DNA from: an uncultured Aquimarina sp.
Lineage (GTDB): Bacteria; Bacteroidota; Bacteroidia; Flavobacteriales; Flavobacteriaceae
NCBI GenBank assembly: GCA_947498815.1
Contig: CANMLU010000018.1
Coordinates: 31,131-95,130 of the forward strand
Direction: 5' to 3'
DNA length: 64,000 bases
Position numbers and translations under genes: made by a program. Positions 53,141 through 62,016 of this stretch are shown here, piece after piece. Position 1 is the first letter of the stretch; every line of letters starts with the position of its first letter. Below the pieces are notes generated by a model. It saw only the letters and a list, made by a program, of their open reading frames with translations. It ran no database searches and was not told the origin of the DNA.

Positions 53141-53945
53141 AATGTTTTTTTAATTTTTGTGTAAAAAGGGTACTGTCTTCCAAATCTTTACGGGAAATAT
53201 GCTGTTGTGCAAAATCAATAATCTGATCTTCCAAAACCTCTTTAAACATCATATTATAAGCTCCAGATATTACTGCTGCAATATAGTAAGAATAAAAATT
53301 TTGAATGTGTATAGTATACAATTCATATTCTATTAATTCGAGATTTTGATCTCCTCCTTGAAAAGCGTCTTCAACAAAGCTTTTGATGGCTGTAAGCATA
53401 CCTGCTACCATTTCTTTGTCTACAGTGCCATCGGATAACGGACTGTAATCTGTAATTAATATCCCAGAATTTTTTTCGATGACAAACATTTGAATCAATC
53501 TGGGTTTTGCATAATCGGTAAGCGCAAGATCCCCTTCGGATACTCCTTGAGCTTTGGCTTTAGTTTTTCTGAACCAGTTTTTAAACGAAAAAGCTTTTTT
53601 GGTTTGTCGACTTATATTTTCGGAAAGCAGTTTCATCTCGTGAGCAATATATTTCTTAATCATTTTACCAATGATCGGAAATAAGGCTTCGACAACTGCA
53701 TCCTGAGAGTTCTTGATTTCTTCTTTTAACGCTTCAGTTATGGTTGGGCCCAAGGTTTGTGGAATTTCCTGAACAAATTGTTCTAATTTGTCATCAATAA
53801 TTGGATCTACTTTGTGCGAAAGTTCCTGTTTTTCATGAACAATCTTACTTAGTTGTTCTACTTTTTCGGCAATAGAATCAGTATACTCTTTTTCTTCAGT
53901 AAGAAGGAGTTCTTTAAGAATTTTGAGTTTATCCTGATCTTCCAT
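53121..53945 (-). CDS. Protein with predicted roadblock/longin-like domain, GTPase partner
   Basis: 274 residues, soluble. Residues 1-120 are helical, partly coiled coil (KVEQLSKIVHEKQELSHK) with an amphipathic region. Residues about 150-245 look like a roadblock/longin fold: RLIQMFVIEKNSGILITDYSPL, EMVAGMLTAIKSFVEDAFQ, IEYELYTIHIQNFYSYYIAAVISG. This pattern recalls MglB or other longin partners of small GTPases, but it is assigned by eye. A C-terminal helix follows. Homologues in Flavobacteria are sometimes misnamed OmpA-type envelope proteins. Overlaps the GTPase gene, so cotranslated. Confidence 0.62.
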   Translation of the reverse strand: MEDQDKLKILKELLLTEEKEYTDSIAEKVEQLSKIVHEKQELSHKVDPIIDDKLEQFVQEIPQTLGPTITEALKEEIKNSQDAVVEALFPIIGKMIKKYIAHEMKLLSENISRQTKKAFSFKNWFRKTKAKAQGVSEGDLALTDYAKPRLIQMFVIEKNSGILITDYSPLSDGTVDKEMVAGMLTAIKSFVEDAFQGGDQNLELIEYELYTIHIQNFYSYYIAAVISGAYNMMFKEVLEDQIIDFAQQHISRKDLEDSTLFTQKLKKHFADEIV

Positions 53946-53967
53946 AACCTTTATTGGATAGATTGGA

Positions 53968-54321
53968 TTATTTTTGGCTTATTTTTTCTCCCAAGGAGAT
54001 AAGGAGATTACCCAATGTTTTTTTGTCTACTTTTTTTGAATCAAGAGTTTCTGCTTTATCAGCAAGACTGTCTTCTAATTCTGTAATCCGGATATTAATG
54101 TCAGTACTTAAATTATCAATTGCTTGATTTAATTCTTTGCGTGTATCATCAATAAAGTCTTCAAGCTCTTTCTTTTTTAGCGAAATGTCTTTCTTTACCT
54201 TTTCGAACTCAGAATTGTATGCAGCAATATTTTCTCCAAAAATAAGATTTTTAATTGCTTCAATTTTTGAAGAAGGGTCGTTAGATATTTGTTCTTTAAC
54301 AGCGTTGTTTTCCTTGGCCAT
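53968..54321 (-). CDS. Coiled-coil protein, first gene of the GTPase operon
   Basis: 117 residues, almost wholly helical and charged (FEKVKKDISLKKKELEDFIDDTRKELNQAID, ITELEDSLADKAETLDSKKVDKK). It looks like an oligomerising coiled coil with a short C-terminal LGNLLISLGEKIS. No domain recognised. The gene lies 22 nt upstream of the roadblock-like gene on the same strand, so it heads the operon. Confidence 0.68.
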   Translation of the reverse strand: MAKENNAVKEQISNDPSSKIEAIKNLIFGENIAAYNSEFEKVKKDISLKKKELEDFIDDTRKELNQAIDNLSTDINIRITELEDSLADKAETLDSKKVDKKTLGNLLISLGEKISQK

Positions 54322-54562
54322 TTTGGTTGATTTATTTGATTCTATTATTGAGTTCTTTATAAAATTAACATAAATATGTTAGAAATAGGGTTTCAGTAGG
54401 AGATAAAGTTAAATCTACCTGTATTAAAACCGTATTCTTTTGAAAAAGTTGACTGCGTTTAATTCAGAAAATTAGGGGTAAGTACTTTTGATATTGTATA
54501 AATATACAATTATTATTTCTTTTGCAATGCTGGCCAGCAATGGATAACCTATTCGAAAAGAG

Positions 54563-55561
54563 TTATTTCATAAATGACTCTACTTTTTCGACCATATTTT
54601 TACTTCCACACACAAAAGGAGTTCGTTCATGGAGCTGCGTAGGTTTTATATCCAAAATTCTTTTATATCCATCACTTGCTTTACCTCCGGCTTGTTCTGC
54701 AATAAAAGCCATCGGGTTACATTCATACAACAAGCGAAGTTTTCCATTTGGAGATTTTGAAGTACTTGGATACAAGTAGATCCCACCTTTAATCATATTG
54801 CGATGAATATCACTTACCAAAGACCCTATGTATCTAGAGGTATAAGGGCGGTCTTCTTTTTCTTCTTGGCAATATTTGATATAATCTTTAATTCCTTGCG
54901 GAAAATGAATATAATTACCTTCATTTACCGAATATATATTTCCGTTTTCTGGAAATTTCATGTTGGGATGTGATAGATAATACGTTCCTAATGCAGGGTT
55001 TAATGTAAAACCATTTACACCATGACCAGTAGTATATACAAGCATGGTCGAAGTTCCGTAAATGATATATCCTGCGGCAACCTGTAAATTACCTGGTTGT
55101 AAGAAGTCCTCCAAAGTAACGGGAGTTCCAGTTGGAGTTACTCGACGGTAAATAGAAAAAATAGTTCCAACCGAGACATTAACATCGATATTAGAACTTC
55201 CATCCAAAGGATCCATAAGCACCACATAATTGTTGCGATGATCATTTTTTTGCCCTTTTATTGTAATAAACTCATCATTTTCTTCAGAAGCAATACCACA
55301 TACAATCTCGCGATTGGTCAAGGTATTGATAAAAGTTTCATTGGCAAGCACGTCTAATTTTTGTTGATCTTCACCCTGTACATTCGTTTCTCCTGCAGCT
55401 CCTGTAATATCAACTAATCCAGCCTTATTTACTTCGTGATTTACCATTTTGGCAGCTAACCGTATTGAGTTGATCAAGCGCGAAAGCTCCCCGCTAGCGT
55501 ATGGAAAATCCTTTTGATTTTCGATTATAAATTCTCCTAAAGTTTGATTCTTTCTTGCCAT
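54563..55561 (-). CDS. fbp: Fructose-1,6-bisphosphatase class 1
   Basis: 332 residues. Gluconeogenic phosphatase that makes fructose-6-phosphate. The metal-binding motif [25 protein letters not shown] (about 114-138), an upstream ASEENDEF (about 97) and [27 protein letters not shown] (about 255-281) are diagnostic. Length is normal for the family. Single gene; the gap 54322-54562 upstream of the GTPase operon shows no gene. Confidence 0.97.
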   Translation of the reverse strand: MARKNQTLGEFIIENQKDFPYASGELSRLINSIRLAAKMVNHEVNKAGLVDITGAAGETNVQGEDQQKLDVLANETFINTLTNREIVCGIASEENDEFITIKGQKNDHRNNYVVLMDPLDGSSNIDVNVSVGTIFSIYRRVTPTGTPVTLEDFLQPGNLQVAAGYIIYGTSTMLVYTTGHGVNGFTLNPALGTYYLSHPNMKFPENGNIYSVNEGNYIHFPQGIKDYIKYCQEEKEDRPYTSRYIGSLVSDIHRNMIKGGIYLYPSTSKSPNGKLRLLYECNPMAFIAEQAGGKASDGYKRILDIKPTQLHERTPFVCGSKNMVEKVESFMK

Positions 55562-55689
55562 TTATGGTGAATTTTATTTGCTGCAAAAGTATTATTTTTT
55601 AACAAACTATAACGTTTTCGGAAGTTTAAATTATCAAACATGCTTATGAATTATAAAAATGTAAACGCTTAAAGGATAACATTAGAAAA

Positions 55690-55723
55690 TTGTCTGGTTT
55701 CTGATACATATTTTATAGTTTTG
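55690..55723 (+). promoter_or_regulatory. Promoter of GNAT/aspartate kinase unit
   Basis: TAGTTTTG (55716-55723, TAnnTTTG) has a TTG at 55690-55692, spacing 23 nt. It sits 15 bp before the ATG at 55739. Confidence 0.5.
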
Positions 55724-55738
55724 ATAAACTTTTCTTAT

Positions 55739-56218
55739 ATGAACTATGTAATTAGAGATGCCAGACCAGAGGATATGGCTCAAGTATTAGATTTAATTCA
55801 AGAGTTGGCGACTTTTGAGAAAGAACCAGATGCTGTTGATGTGACTGTAGAAGAACTTATTCGTGAAGGTTTTGGTGATACTCCTCTTTTTCATTGTTTC
55901 GTAGCCGAAGTACAAGATAAAATCGTAGGGATTGCATTAGTGTACTTTAGATTTTCTACCTGGAAAGGACGTTCAATCCATTTAGAAGATTTGATCGTTA
56001 AGGAATCTATGAGAGGTACTGGATTAGGTAGTGCGTTGTATGCCGAGGTTATGAAATATGCTCAATCCAAAGGAGTCCGCAGAGTAGAGTGGGTGGTATT
56101 AGATTGGAATCAAAATGCAATTGATTTTTATGAGAAAAGCGGAGCTACACTTTTGAAAGATTGGTATTTGGTACAGATGAGTGAAGATGGGGTGAATGCA
56201 TTTGTCTCTAATTTATAA
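55739..56218 (+). CDS. GNAT family N-acetyltransferase (SSAT-like)
   Basis: 159 residues from ATG 55739; an upstream TTG at 55721 overlaps the promoter box. YVIRDARPEDMAQVLDLIQELATFEKEPDAV at the N-terminus, HCFVAEVQDKIVGIALVYFRFSTWKGRSIHLEDLIVKESMRGTGLGSALYAEVM (acetyl-CoA loop RGTGLGS) and EWVVLDWNQNAIDFYEKSGAT are typical of the diamine/spermidine-acetyltransferase-like branch. The substrate may be a polyamine or amino acid derivative. The aspartate kinase gene starts 18 nt after its stop, so both are likely cotranscribed. Confidence 0.9.
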   Translation: MNYVIRDARPEDMAQVLDLIQELATFEKEPDAVDVTVEELIREGFGDTPLFHCFVAEVQDKIVGIALVYFRFSTWKGRSIHLEDLIVKESMRGTGLGSALYAEVMKYAQSKGVRRVEWVVLDWNQNAIDFYEKSGATLLKDWYLVQMSEDGVNAFVSNL

Positions 56219-56236
56219 TTTAACGGGAAACAAAAC

Positions 56237-57490
56237 ATGAGGGTTTTTAAATTTGGAGGTGCATCGGTTAAAGACGCTAATGCAGTAAAAAATGTTGCAA
56301 AGGTGCTTAAAGCAACCGGGTTTTCTGAACTGTTGATCATTGTTTCGGCAATGGGTAAAACTACAAATGCATTTGAAAAAATAGTCGATTCCTATCTTGA
56401 CAAAACTATTAAAACCAAAAGTCTTATTCAGGATGTTTATGATTATCATCACAAGATTGTCGAAGAACTTTTTGAAAGCAAACAACACCCTGTTTTTAAT
56501 AAGATAAATAACTTGTTTAAGGATATTGAAACTACTTTGGCCAGAAACAAATCCACCCAATACGATTTTATCTATGATCAAATTGTGGGCTATGGAGAAT
56601 TAATTTCTACAGTCATTGTGAGTGAGTATTTAAATGATCAAGAATTTAAAAATGAATGGCTCGATGCACGCGATTTTATTAAAACCGACGATGCCTATAG
56701 AGATGCAGCTGTAGATTGGGAAATTACCCAGCAAAACATTACCAAAAAAGTAAACCGAAAAGGTCTTAGTGTTACACAAGGCTTTATTGGCTCGAATAAA
56801 AATAATTTTACAACCACCTTGGGTAGAGAAGGAAGTGATTATACAGCGGGGATTTTTGCCTATTGTTTAAATGCAGAAAGTGTTAGTATCTGGAAAGATG
56901 TGCCTGGAGTGCTTAATGGAGACCCTAGAGTTTTTGAGAATACAAAACTACTATCCCATGTCTCGTATGAAGAGGCTATCGAACTTGCATTTTTTGGAGC
57001 CTCTGTGATACACCCAAAGACGATTCAACCTTTACAGCGCAAAGAGATACCGCTTTATGTTAAGTCTTTTCTTAATCCTTCTGGCAAAGGTACTTCAGTA
57101 AAAAAAGGACAACCATTAGATCCTTATATGCCTTGTTATATTGTAAAGAAAAATCAAATATTATTATCATTATCCTCTTTGGATTTTTCTTTTATTGTCG
57201 AGGATAATATTAGTGAAGTATTTAAGCTTTTTCATCAACATCATATAAAAGTTGATCTGATACAGAATTCTGCGATTAGTTTTTCGGTTTGTTTGGATGA
57301 TAAATTCAATCATTTTGAACCATTGCTGCAGCTATTAAAGGCAAAATTTAAAGTAACTTATAATATGGGGGTGTCTTTATTTACTATTAGACATTTCACC
57401 GATAAGGCCATTCAATCTTTGGAGAAAAATAAAGATATCCTTCTTAAACAGATCACCAGAGAAACTTATCAAATGGTTGCCAAGGATTAG
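56237..57490 (+). CDS. Aspartate kinase
   Basis: 417 residues, monofunctional. Phosphorylates aspartate at the head of the Lys/Thr/Met pathway. FKFGGASVKDANAVKNVAK at residues 4-22 is the kinase lysine site, LGREGSDYTAGIFAY (about 195-210) is the aspartate-binding loop, and KDVPGVLNGDPRVF (about 220-233) is a family signature. HPKTIQPLQRKEIPLYVKSF follows. The C-terminal part (about 300-417) is a reduced regulatory ACT-type region. No fused homoserine dehydrogenase. Confidence 0.93.
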   Translation: MRVFKFGGASVKDANAVKNVAKVLKATGFSELLIIVSAMGKTTNAFEKIVDSYLDKTIKTKSLIQDVYDYHHKIVEELFESKQHPVFNKINNLFKDIETTLARNKSTQYDFIYDQIVGYGELISTVIVSEYLNDQEFKNEWLDARDFIKTDDAYRDAAVDWEITQQNITKKVNRKGLSVTQGFIGSNKNNFTTTLGREGSDYTAGIFAYCLNAESVSIWKDVPGVLNGDPRVFENTKLLSHVSYEEAIELAFFGASVIHPKTIQPLQRKEIPLYVKSFLNPSGKGTSVKKGQPLDPYMPCYIVKKNQILLSLSSLDFSFIVEDNISEVFKLFHQHHIKVDLIQNSAISFSVCLDDKFNHFEPLLQLLKAKFKVTYNMGVSLFTIRHFTDKAIQSLEKNKDILLKQITRETYQMVAKD

Positions 57491-57513
57491 TATCATCAAT
57501 TCAAGGATTTTGC

Positions 57514-57521
57514 TATATTTG
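57514..57521 (+). promoter_or_regulatory. Promoter box of the acyltransferase gene
   Basis: TATATTTG matches TAnnTTTG 22 bp before the ATG at 57544. No clear -33 element. Confidence 0.5.
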
Positions 57522-57543
57522 CAGTTAGCATAAATCGTATTTA

Positions 57544-59352
57544 ATGCCCATAGTCACAGCAAGACAATTAGCCGCAGGGTTAAAAATAGATAAACTTGGT
57601 TTTATAGGCACCTTTATTGGTTGGTTGCTCTTAAAAATTACCAGGATATCAAAAATAAATCGCCATTATGACACTCTTAGTCATCTTGAAGGTGTTGAAT
57701 ATATAAGTAAAACGCTAGATTTATCTGGGGTTACTTTTGAGATTCCTGAAGAAGATTTAAGACGATTACCAAAAGACGGTGCATTTATTACCTTGTCAAA
57801 TCATCCTTTGGGAGGGCTTGATGGTGGTTTATTGCTTAAATTGATGTTAACACATCGTCCTGATTATAAGATTATAGGTAATTTTTTATTACATAGTTTT
57901 AAACCTCTGCAGCCTTATGTTATGCCAGTCAACCCTTTTGAAGATAGAAAAGAGGTTAAATCTAGTCTGTCGGGACTTAAAAATGCTATTTTTCATCTTA
58001 AAGAAGGAAAGCCCCTAGGTATTTTCCCTGCTGGAGAAGTGTCTACGATTAAAGAAGGCAAAAATTATGTTGACAAGCCATGGGAGCCAAGCATAATGCG
58101 ATTAGTTCAAAAATCAAAAGTTCCCGTAATTCCAATATATTTTCATGCACGTAATAGTAGACTTTTTTATCGTTTAGCATCGATTAGTGGCCTATTGCGA
58201 ACAGCTAAGTTACCTAGTGAAATGTTTTCCCAAGAAAATAAAGTCATAAAAGTACGAATTGGAAACCCTGTTTCTGTAAAAGACCAGGAAGAGTACACTA
58301 ATCTTGATGATTTTACAAGTTTTTTGCGTAAGAAAACGTATATGTTAGCGAACCCTTTTGAGAAAAAAACATTACGAGAATCGATACCTCAAAATCTTAA
58401 GTTACCCAAATCTCCTAAACAAATCGCAGGCGAAGGTAATGCTCAAATTATAGAAGCCGAGCTACAATTTTGTAGAGATAATGACAAAAGACTTCTGTTG
58501 AGTAAAAATTATGAAGTTTTTTTAGCACAAAAAAAGTTTATACCTAATATTCTGAATGAAATAGGTAGGCTACGGGAGATTACTTTCAGAGAAATTGGAG
58601 AAGGGACCAATAATTCTTTGGACCTTGATCCTTTTGATGATTATTATCATCACATGTTTTTATGGGATACTGGAGCAAAAAAATTAGCAGGAGCTTATCG
58701 CATGGGTATGGGATCAGAGATTTATGCGAATCGAGGAATCGACGGGTTTTATCTACAGGATTTATTTAGATTTGAACCAGAGCTGCACAAAATGATGAGT
58801 CAATCTATAGAGATGGGTCGTGCTTTTATTATCAAAGAATACCAACAACGCCCGATGCCATTATTCTTATTATGGAAAGGTATAGTGCATTGCACATTGC
58901 GTTTTCCAGAGCATAAATACCTAATTGGCGGAGTAAGTATAAGTAATAAGTTTAGCAATTTTTCGAAGTCTTTGATGATCGAATTTATGAGATCACATTA
59001 TTATGATCCTTATGTTGCTCAATATGTAAGACCAAAGAAAGAATTTAAAGTAAAACTAAAGGATGCCGACAAAGATTTCGTTTTTGACGAAAGCAAAAGT
59101 GACCTTAACAAGTTTGATAAAATTATTGATGAGGTAGAACCAGGAAGTCTACGGATTCCTGTATTGATAAAAAAATACATCAAACAGAATGCAAAAGTTG
59201 TTGCCTTTAATGTAGATCCGTTGTTTAATAATGCTGTAGACGGACTTATGTATATCCGTATTGCAGACTTGCCGGATAGTACTGTTAAACCTGTTATGGA
59301 AGAATTCCAGGCCGAGCTGGAGCAAAAGTATTTTAAAAACGGGGATAAATAA
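57544..59352 (+). CDS. Bifunctional lysophospholipid-type acyltransferase/GNAT (OlsF/Gls-like)
   Basis: 602 residues with two domains. The first (about 30-270) is a PlsC-like acyltransferase with a variant of the NHx4D motif in TLSNHPLGGLDGG (about 84-92) and GIFPAGEVSTI (about 158). The second (about 310-505) resembles the OlsB/hemolysin-like GNAT: LREITFREIGEGTNNSLDLDPFDDYYHHMFLWD, GAYRMGMG, DLFRFEPELH and IEMGRAFIIKEYQQR. A fusion of these domains matches bifunctional ornithine-lipid synthase OlsF and the glycine-lipid (GlsB/GlsA) acyltransferases known in Bacteroidota. It would make N-acyl-amino-acid lipids; the amino acid (Orn or Gly) cannot be read from the sequence. Confidence 0.88.
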   Translation: MPIVTARQLAAGLKIDKLGFIGTFIGWLLLKITRISKINRHYDTLSHLEGVEYISKTLDLSGVTFEIPEEDLRRLPKDGAFITLSNHPLGGLDGGLLLKLMLTHRPDYKIIGNFLLHSFKPLQPYVMPVNPFEDRKEVKSSLSGLKNAIFHLKEGKPLGIFPAGEVSTIKEGKNYVDKPWEPSIMRLVQKSKVPVIPIYFHARNSRLFYRLASISGLLRTAKLPSEMFSQENKVIKVRIGNPVSVKDQEEYTNLDDFTSFLRKKTYMLANPFEKKTLRESIPQNLKLPKSPKQIAGEGNAQIIEAELQFCRDNDKRLLLSKNYEVFLAQKKFIPNILNEIGRLREITFREIGEGTNNSLDLDPFDDYYHHMFLWDTGAKKLAGAYRMGMGSEIYANRGIDGFYLQDLFRFEPELHKMMSQSIEMGRAFIIKEYQQRPMPLFLLWKGIVHCTLRFPEHKYLIGGVSISNKFSNFSKSLMIEFMRSHYYDPYVAQYVRPKKEFKVKLKDADKDFVFDESKSDLNKFDKIIDEVEPGSLRIPVLIKKYIKQNAKVVAFNVDPLFNNAVDGLMYIRIADLPDSTVKPVMEEFQAELEQKYFKNGDK

Positions 59353-59383
59353 TTTTTTTGAGACTTTAAAATATCCTCAATTG

Positions 59384-60343
59384 TTATTTCATTAAACGGT
59401 TTTTAATTAATTCTATAACCTTATTACTATTTACATCTACACAGATGTTTATTTTCGGTCTGTTTTTCCAAGGCATTAATACTTCACTTCCTTCATGATC
59501 AGATTCTCCTAAAGAAGGCCAGGTTTTTCCTTTACTAAGGCAATCTTGAGTTTCTACTCGAACTGGATAATGAACAGTTTTGTATAAATTTTTATCAATC
59601 AAATAGGTGAAAACCGAAGTGTCGTGTACATAAGTACCATCAATTTTATTAACTCTCGTAAAGAAATCTTGATAAAATTGATAGGCTTTTGTAATGTGAT
59701 TATGCAAAGGAGAATCAATTTCTGAAAATTTCTGGAGAATTTCTTTTGAGAGTATTGTTTTATGAGTCACGTCTAATCCGACCATAGTTATCGGCCATTT
59801 TGCACCCAACACTATATCGGCAGCATCGGGGTCAGAAAACATATTCGCTTCGGCAGTTGGAGTTGCATTACCTGGACAAAATGCATTGCCACCCATAAAC
59901 ACAATCTCTTTAACCATTTGCTGTATTTGGGGTCTTTTTGATAGGGCCGATGCCAGATTAGTTAAAGGGCCCAGGGCAGCGATAGTAATCTGTTTTGGAA
60001 ACTTGAAAACCTGTTCAATTATGAATTCATCTGCAGGTGTATTTATAGGGGATAAGGATCCAGGTGGTTGCCAGGTATTTCCTTGCCCGTCATCTCCATG
60101 TACAAAAGGAACCCCTCCCAAGAATTTCCCTTTTAAGGGTTTTGAAGCTCCTTTGGCCACTGCAATTTTACCTCGATTGGCTAATTGCAAAAGGCGTAAG
60201 GAGTTTATCGTGGAGAGGTCAACGTTCACATTCCCAAAAACTGTAGTTAATCCTAGTATTTTAAATTCTTTGGAGGCGAGTGCAAATTGGATAGCCAAAC
60301 TATCATCGATTCCCGGATCTGTATCAATAATTAATTTGTACAT
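59384..60343 (-). CDS. Inosine-uridine preferring nucleoside hydrolase family protein
   Basis: 319 residues. The calcium/active-site motif IIDTDPGIDDSLAI at residues 5-18, KGASKPLKG, ALGPLTNLASAL (about 123), EIVFMGGNAFCPGNATPTAEANMFSDPDAADIVLGA (about 146-181) and VHDTSVF (about 247) are all diagnostic. It hydrolyses N-ribosidic bonds of nucleosides in the cytosol. Stand-alone; divergent from the Crp-like gene. Confidence 0.93.
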   Translation of the reverse strand: MYKLIIDTDPGIDDSLAIQFALASKEFKILGLTTVFGNVNVDLSTINSLRLLQLANRGKIAVAKGASKPLKGKFLGGVPFVHGDDGQGNTWQPPGSLSPINTPADEFIIEQVFKFPKQITIAALGPLTNLASALSKRPQIQQMVKEIVFMGGNAFCPGNATPTAEANMFSDPDAADIVLGAKWPITMVGLDVTHKTILSKEILQKFSEIDSPLHNHITKAYQFYQDFFTRVNKIDGTYVHDTSVFTYLIDKNLYKTVHYPVRVETQDCLSKGKTWPSLGESDHEGSEVLMPWKNRPKINICVDVNSNKVIELIKNRLMK

Positions 60344-60413
60344 AACTTGTAATTTTTTTACATTCTAAAGCAAATACTATTTTCATTAAATAGAAAGGAC
60401 ATTTGTCCCAAAA

Positions 60414-60992
60414 ATGATAAAAATGATAAGAACGAATAATGAGTTGCTTGATTATTTTTCGCAGAGTTTTCGGAAGTTTGAATTTGTAAGGCGAAAACAA
60501 TTTGATCCGGGAGAAAAAATTATTACGCAAGGAAGTAGAGGTCAATTTATATATATTCTAGAAGGAGGAATTGCAAAATGCTATATTGAAGAAGAAAATG
60601 GTAAAACATTTATTCAGGAGTTTTTTGGTCTAGGAGAAATTGTTGGAGAAATAGAAGTTTTTGGCGAGACACTTAGTTTTAGTAATGTTGAAGCAATGAC
60701 CAAAGTACCTACGTATCAAATAGCAAAAGATGATTTTTATAAAGTGTTAAAAGAAGAAAACGAGTTGAACATTGTTTTGATAAAGGCGCTTACAAAAAAA
60801 TTACGAGATACTGCAGTGCGTGCTTCTCGTCAGCAGTCTTATCCCTTAGAATATAATTTAGAAAAACTCTTACAACTCTCATCTAATGAAATTGAACATA
60901 TTTCTAAGAATGATTTGGCAAGTTATTTAGGGATATCCCTGAGAAGTTTTAATAGGAAAATGAAAGAAATAGAAAAAAGAAATGATCTGTAG
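60414..60992 (+). CDS. Crp/Fnr family transcriptional regulator
   Basis: 192 residues. Cyclic-nucleotide-binding-type jelly roll (about 18-110): EFVRRKQFDPGEKIITQGSRGQFIYILEGGIAKCYIEEENGKTF, EFFGLGEIVGEIEVFGE. The C-terminal HTH (about 150-192) has ISKNDLASYLGISLRSFNRKMKEIEKR. No iron-sulfur cysteines, so not an FNR-type oxygen sensor. The last codons and stop lie inside a 13-bp perfect stem (60980-61017). Confidence 0.88.
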   Translation: MIKMIRTNNELLDYFSQSFRKFEFVRRKQFDPGEKIITQGSRGQFIYILEGGIAKCYIEEENGKTFIQEFFGLGEIVGEIEVFGETLSFSNVEAMTKVPTYQIAKDDFYKVLKEENELNIVLIKALTKKLRDTAVRASRQQSYPLEYNLEKLLQLSSNEIEHISKNDLASYLGISLRSFNRKMKEIEKRNDL

Positions 60993-61017
60993 TATTTTTT
61001 GAGTCTACAGATCATTT
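60980..61017. terminator. 13-bp perfect hairpin overlapping the crp-like stop
   Basis: AAATGATCTGTAG (60980-60992) pairs exactly with CTACAGATCATTT (61005-61017) around a 12-nt loop. It sits between two convergent genes and probably ends both transcripts, although neither side has a strong T-run. It includes the final codons and stop of the Crp-like gene. Confidence 0.65.
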
Positions 61018-61031
61018 ATAATCCATGTTTT

Positions 61032-61460
61032 TTATTCAGAAACAGTTTTCAAAATATTCTTCTCCACAAAATCCATACAGTATTCTTTAATCTGATTTCT
61101 TGTTTTTGTAAAAGCAGCGTGGATTTCTTCTTCGGTGCCTTCAACTTTTGATGGATCAAAGAAATTATAATGTAATCGCTCTGCTTTTCCAGGGAAGAAA
61201 GGGCATCTTTCTTTGGCATTATCACAAACCGTAAGAATATAGTCAAATTTGATATCCAGATATTCTTCCAGATTGTTTGAAGTATGGTTTGAGATATCTA
61301 TACCATCTTCTTTCATAATTGAAATCGCTTTGGGATTTACCCCGTGTGTTTCAACACCTGCACTATAAATAGTTGCAGTGTCTTTTGCAAAATGTTTTAA
61401 ATAGCCTTCTGCCATTTGGCTTCGGCATGAGTTTCCGGTACATAGTACTAAAATATTCAT
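61032..61460 (-). CDS. arsC: Arsenate reductase, LMW-PTPase type
   Basis: 142 residues from MNILVLCTGNSC (61460); a start at 61481 adds seven residues overlapping a small palindrome. The nucleophile Cys/P-loop is CTGNSCRS (about residues 7-14). The resolving cysteines are CDNAKERCPFFPG (about 80-92), as in thioredoxin-coupled ArsC. It reduces arsenate to arsenite in the cytosol. The last gene of the arsR operon; 58 nt separate it from the acetyltransferase gene. Confidence 0.9.
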   Translation of the reverse strand: MNILVLCTGNSCRSQMAEGYLKHFAKDTATIYSAGVETHGVNPKAISIMKEDGIDISNHTSNNLEEYLDIKFDYILTVCDNAKERCPFFPGKAERLHYNFFDPSKVEGTEEEIHAAFTKTRNQIKEYCMDFVEKNILKTVSE

Positions 61461-61479
61461 CATAATTTTGTTTTTGGTC

Positions 61480-61499
61480 ATTCCCTTGAAGAAGGGAAT
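61480..61499. repeat. Small palindrome upstream of arsC
   Basis: ATTCCC (61480-61485) pairs with GGGAAT (61494-61499), preceded by GTC; a short relative of the TGTCATTCC...GGAAT element at 20391. Confidence 0.45.
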
Positions 61500-61518
61500 C
61501 AGTGGTGTTTTTATGTGG

Positions 61519-62016
61519 TTATAGTATAGTTTTACTTCTTCGTTCCAAAATGGTATTATCGTACCAAATATCGTTCAATTTTCCTATTTTTTCTCGATAT
61601 CCTATTTCTCGAAACCCTAGTGATTTATGAAGCTTGATGCTAGCTTGGTTATTACTGAAAATCCCGGCTTGCAATGTCCAAAACCCAACGGCTTCACTTT
61701 CTTCAATCAATTTGGACAAAAGTAACGCTCCTATGCCCAAATTTCTATATGTTGATGTTATATAAATGCTAACTTCTGCTACGCCCTTATATACTTCTCT
61801 TTTTGAAGTAGGGGATAAGGCAGCCCAACCAACAATTTTATGAGCAGAAACGGCCTTAAGCCTACATGATTTATGATGCGAAGCATCCCAGGTTTCCCAA
61901 AAGGGCACTACAGTTTCGAAAGTGGCTATACCGGTGGCTATTCCTTCCTTATAGATTTCAGCTATTTCTGGCCAATCCGCTTGGGTAAAATGTGCTATTT
62001 GAAGGCTTTCATTCAT
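61519..62016 (-). CDS. arsN1: GNAT acetyltransferase, ArsN1/PAT-like
   Basis: 165 residues. EIYKEGIATGIATFETVVPFWETWDASHHKSCR (about 20-52), VGWAALSPTSKREVYKGVAEVSIYITSTYRNLGIGALLL (acetyl-CoA site R-x-x-G-I-G, about 66-104) and WTLQAGIFSNNQASIKLHKSLGFREIGYREKIGKLNDIWYDNTILERRS are the pattern of phosphinothricin-type acetyltransferases. In ars operons this family (ArsN1) acetylates arsinothricin, so resistance to that natural arsenical is inferred. The ATG is immediately after the DUF6428 stop. Confidence 0.85.
   Translation of the reverse strand: MNESLQIAHFTQADWPEIAEIYKEGIATGIATFETVVPFWETWDASHHKSCRLKAVSAHKIVGWAALSPTSKREVYKGVAEVSIYITSTYRNLGIGALLLSKLIEESEAVGFWTLQAGIFSNNQASIKLHKSLGFREIGYREKIGKLNDIWYDNTILERRSKTIL

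Noticed and set aside
56213-56581. 122-codon minus-strand ORF
   Set aside because: Antisense to the start of the aspartate kinase gene.
59886-60368. 160-codon plus-strand ORF
   Set aside because: Antisense to the nucleoside hydrolase gene and contains no recognisable motif.
60414-60992. Oxygen-sensing FNR
   Set aside because: The N-terminal cysteines needed for an iron-sulfur cluster are absent.
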